DNA of 37,468 bases, taken from NCBI GenBank assembly GCA_902520645.1, contig CABYOP010000008.1, forward strand, positions 1-37,468. The letters run 5' to 3'. Numbering within the stretch: position 1 is the stretch's first letter; the number at the start of each line of letters is the position of its first letter. Below, in pieces: positions 35,315 to 37,468 of the stretch. The notes beneath the pieces are model-generated. The model was given only the letters and a program-made list of their open reading frames with translations. It did no database searches and was not told the DNA's origin. The translations under genes were made by a program, and so were the position numbers. The stretch is from an uncultured Pelagibacteraceae bacterium (GTDB lineage: Bacteria > Pseudomonadota > Alphaproteobacteria > Pelagibacterales > Pelagibacteraceae).

Positions 35315-37117
35315 CTATTTTTCCGAAATCATAATTTTTTTTAATTCATCTCTACTTATGAATGGATATAAATCCTCTAATGGAGAAGTTGACATTTTGC
35401 CATTCTTATTAATCTGAGAAGTTAGTTTAGGATATAAATGTTTTTTAGGATCAATTTTAACTTCTATTATCTCTGCTGTGTCTGTTCTGAGTATTTGACT
35501 TAACTTACTATTTATTTCTATATTATTTGAAATACTATTATATTTTAATCCATAGGATTTCACTATTTTTTTAATATTTGGCATTTTTACTCCACTAGAG
35601 TCTGATGAACCTACATATCTGTTTTTAAAGTAAGTTTCCTGCGTAACTCTAATAGCGTGATATCCTTTATTCTGAAATATGAAAATTTTTACTTTTAAAT
35701 TATTTGATTTTATAGTTTGAAGCTCTTGGACATTAAGTTGGAATCCCCCATCTCCAATGATTGTTATTGATCTTTTATTATTCATTGACAATGAGGAACC
35801 AATAGTACTTGGTAATCCAAATCCCATTGAGGCCATACCTTTGGCAGTAAAAACTCTTTGACTTTCTTTTGCTTTAAAAGTTTGACCTGATACTGTAAAA
35901 CATGAACCTGAAGAACCTAAAGGTACTAACTCATTTTTTTTTAATTTATCAGACAATTTATCAACAAAATAATATGGATTAACAAAATTATTATGTTTTA
36001 TTTGATCTAATTGGGGAGCTACTTGAAATTTTTTTTTTAAATTTTCACAATATGCTTTCCACTTTAAAATATTTTTTTTAAATTTTTTATTTTTTAGTCT
36101 TTTACTCAAATTATTAATAAATTTTTTTGCATCACTTTTAATAAACTTATCTATTTTAAGATTAGGCTTTTTAGACTCATTTTGATCTATATCCACCATA
36201 TGTAAAATTGCATTTCTAGCAAAAGCCCTGACATTATATCCTGTATGTTGGACACCAAGACGAGCTCCAATTGACAATATATAATCAGCGTTTTGTATTA
36301 TAAAATTAGCATATCTAGGACCATATGAGTTAGCTCGTCCAAAATAATATTTATTTTTTTCTGGTATTATGTCTATTGAGTTCCAAGTTGTCTGACATGG
36401 TAATTTAAAATCTTTAATAAACTTTCTTGCGATCGTTTTTGCACCAGATAAATAAACTCCATGACCAAATATTATCAAAGGCCTTTTTGACTTATTCAAA
36501 TTCTTAATTACATCGCCAATCGATTGTTCATTTGGTGGTGGGTTTATTTTTTTTATTTTTTTATTTTTGAAGAAAAAACTATTATTTTTTTTTAATTCAA
36601 TTTGCGCGTTTTGTATATCTAAAGGAATATCCACCCAAACAGGTCCTGGCCTACCACTCTTTGCTAAATAACAGGCTTTTTCTATTTCGTATTGAACTTT
36701 ATTTTTATCACTTAAATTTACTGCATATTTAGTAGTAGATTTCACTGAACTAATAATATCAAATTCTTGAAAGCCCAACTGTCTAATATTCATTTTTTTT
36801 TTTGAAAACAATGTAGATACTTGACCTGAAATAACAATCATTGGAACACTATCCATGTAAGCAGCTGTAACACCTGTTATAGCATTTGTTGCCCCAGGTC
36901 CTGATGTAACTAAACAAACACCTATAGAATTTATTGTTCTGCCATATGCGTTGGCAGCAATTGAAGCGGCCTGCTCATGATGCATTGGAATTAGTTTAAA
37001 CTTACTTTTACCAGCAGAGTCCAATAAGTGCATCATTCCACCTCCTGATAGTAAAAAAATATGCTTTGATCCTGTTGTCTTATATAAATAATTCCAAATA
37101 TAATCTGATACTTTCAT
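35315..37117 (-). CDS. Acetolactate-synthase-like ThDP-dependent enzyme (variant, possibly sugar or glycan related)
   Basis: The 600-residue protein has the three-domain fold of the IlvB/POX family. The N-terminal pyrimidine domain carries the catalytic Glu48 in HHEQAAS and TSGPGATNAITGV. A central domain (about 195-340) follows, then the C-terminal ThDP/Mg domain with GDGG (455-458) to Asn483. After that Asn the sequence reads NKGYHAIRVTQETYF and VGSSDSSGV instead of the acetolactate synthase GMVRQWQ-type segment. No ilvN/ilvH regulatory gene is adjacent. Such divergent members occur in surface-polysaccharide clusters, for example in branched-chain sugar synthesis (YerE-like). The reaction here is not known. 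It lies downstream of an Mrp-type gene on the same strand, with a 157-base gap. Confidence 0.8.
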   Translation of the reverse strand: MKVSDYIWNYLYKTTGSKHIFLLSGGGMMHLLDSAGKSKFKLIPMHHEQAASIAANAYGRTINSIGVCLVTSGPGATNAITGVTAAYMDSVPMIVISGQVSTLFSKKKMNIRQLGFQEFDIISSVKSTTKYAVNLSDKNKVQYEIEKACYLAKSGRPGPVWVDIPLDIQNAQIELKKNNSFFFKNKKIKKINPPPNEQSIGDVIKNLNKSKRPLIIFGHGVYLSGAKTIARKFIKDFKLPCQTTWNSIDIIPEKNKYYFGRANSYGPRYANFIIQNADYILSIGARLGVQHTGYNVRAFARNAILHMVDIDQNESKKPNLKIDKFIKSDAKKFINNLSKRLKNKKFKKNILKWKAYCENLKKKFQVAPQLDQIKHNNFVNPYYFVDKLSDKLKKNELVPLGSSGSCFTVSGQTFKAKESQRVFTAKGMASMGFGLPSTIGSSLSMNNKRSITIIGDGGFQLNVQELQTIKSNNLKVKIFIFQNKGYHAIRVTQETYFKNRYVGSSDSSGVKMPNIKKIVKSYGLKYNSISNNIEINSKLSQILRTDTAEIIEVKIDPKKHLYPKLTSQINKNGKMSTSPLEDLYPFISRDELKKIMISEK

Positions 37118-37274
37118 AATTTTATTTTATCAATGATGTTTAATATACATTATAACTTAATAAACAATAAGTTGTTTAAAATTTCAAATCGATAATAATA
37201 TTACTTACTGAATAAAACTATATGTTTTTCAAAACAAAAATTTATCTTCCAAAAATATTTCAAGTATATATTTA

Positions 37275-37468
37275 TTATACAGAGTAAATTTTCTTAATTT
37301 TTTCTGCAAAATTTAGATATATTTTTGAAATTTGATGAGATGGATTAGCTTCCACAATCGGCTTACCTTCATCGCTACAATTACCAACCTCAGGAAAAAT
37401 TGGTATTTCTCCTAAAAACTCTTTTTGAAATTCTTCAGCAGTTTTTTTAACTCCACCTTCACCAAAAA
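37275..37468 (-). CDS. C-terminal part of an Mrp/ApbC-type Fe-S cluster carrier ATPase, cut by the window edge
   Basis: The last 194 bases encode about 64 residues on the minus strand. They start FGEGGVKKTAEEFQKEFLGE and run through IPIFPEVGNCSDEGKPIV to a TAA at 37275-37277. The pattern FGxGG-K-A-E-...-FLGEIP...P-...GD/DEGKPIV is the conserved C-terminal portion of Mrp/ApbC/NBP35-type P-loop ATPases, which carry Fe-S clusters. The Walker A region is outside the window. The gene is on the same strand as the ThDP enzyme and upstream of it. Confidence 0.8.
   Translation of the reverse strand, partial: FGEGGVKKTAEEFQKEFLGEIPIFPEVGNCSDEGKPIVEANPSHQISKIYLNFAEKIKKIYSV

Noticed and set aside
37157-37176. 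AACTTA...TAAGTT inverted repeat before the ThDP enzyme gene, as an operator
   Set aside because: It has only six base pairs in A+T-rich DNA, with no regulator gene nearby.
1-37468. CRISPR arrays, insertion sequences, transposases, integrases, toxin-antitoxin pairs, known riboswitches
   Set aside because: I looked for repeat-spacer patterns, transposase motifs and conserved leader structures and saw none that I could support.

Overview
The window is strongly A+T-rich and very gene-dense. Spacers are tiny, and many genes overlap by 1-17 bases. Gene content, protein sequences, a circularly permuted alphaproteobacterial tmRNA and this degree of compaction all fit a streamlined marine alphaproteobacterium of the SAR11/Pelagibacter type. 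That assignment is inference from sequence character; no database search was run.

Layout. (1) 1-8127: the 3' tip of a RuvC-like gene, the Tol-Pal envelope operon (tolQ-tolR-tolA-tolB-pal), a clear intrinsic terminator, then cpoB, tilS and ftsH. An excellent match to the alphaproteobacterial heat-shock (RpoH) promoter consensus ends almost at the ftsH start codon. (2) 8136-12625: a tight plus-strand run folP-glmM-thiD-purA (folate, cell-wall precursor, thiamine, purine). (3) 12622-18935: mainly minus strand. A large uncharacterised polytopic membrane protein, rluD and the heat-shock sigma factor gene rpoH form one apparent transcription unit. A plus-strand tRNA-Arg(TCG) follows, then a minus-strand unit of a tsaC/sua5-type gene, an ABC ATPase and an ABC-2 permease. 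(4) 18953-24728: xseB-ispA-dxs on the plus strand, then aroC (-), pdxH (+) and a long-chain polyprenyl diphosphate synthase gene (-). Isoprenoid precursor supply, farnesyl synthesis and the quinone side chain are therefore clustered. (5) 24843-31264: sppA-glyQ-glyS-ppdK on the plus strand.

(6) 31287-37468 is the accessory-looking part. A zinc-ribbon methyltransferase gene lies directly after ppdK. Beyond it sits a second, diverged copy of only the last ~25 codons of ppdK, then a frameshifted ORF remnant and a membrane-anchored SGNH hydrolase-like gene. Next come the permuted two-piece tmRNA gene (minus strand, tag ANESYALAA), thyX, an acetolactate-synthase-like ThDP enzyme gene with an atypical active-site region, and the C-terminus of an Mrp/ApbC-type ATPase. 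The methyltransferase, SGNH protein and ThDP enzyme are gene types common in surface-glycan variable regions. The ppdK-tail remnant marks a recombination scar at the edge of this region.

The most rewarding points are the ppdK-tail scar with its mainly synonymous divergence, the permuted tmRNA (missing from the ORF track and overlapped by the over-long thyX ORF), the near-leaderless RpoH-type ftsH promoter, and the atypical ThDP and SGNH enzymes. I found no CRISPR array, IS element, integrase or recognisable riboswitch.
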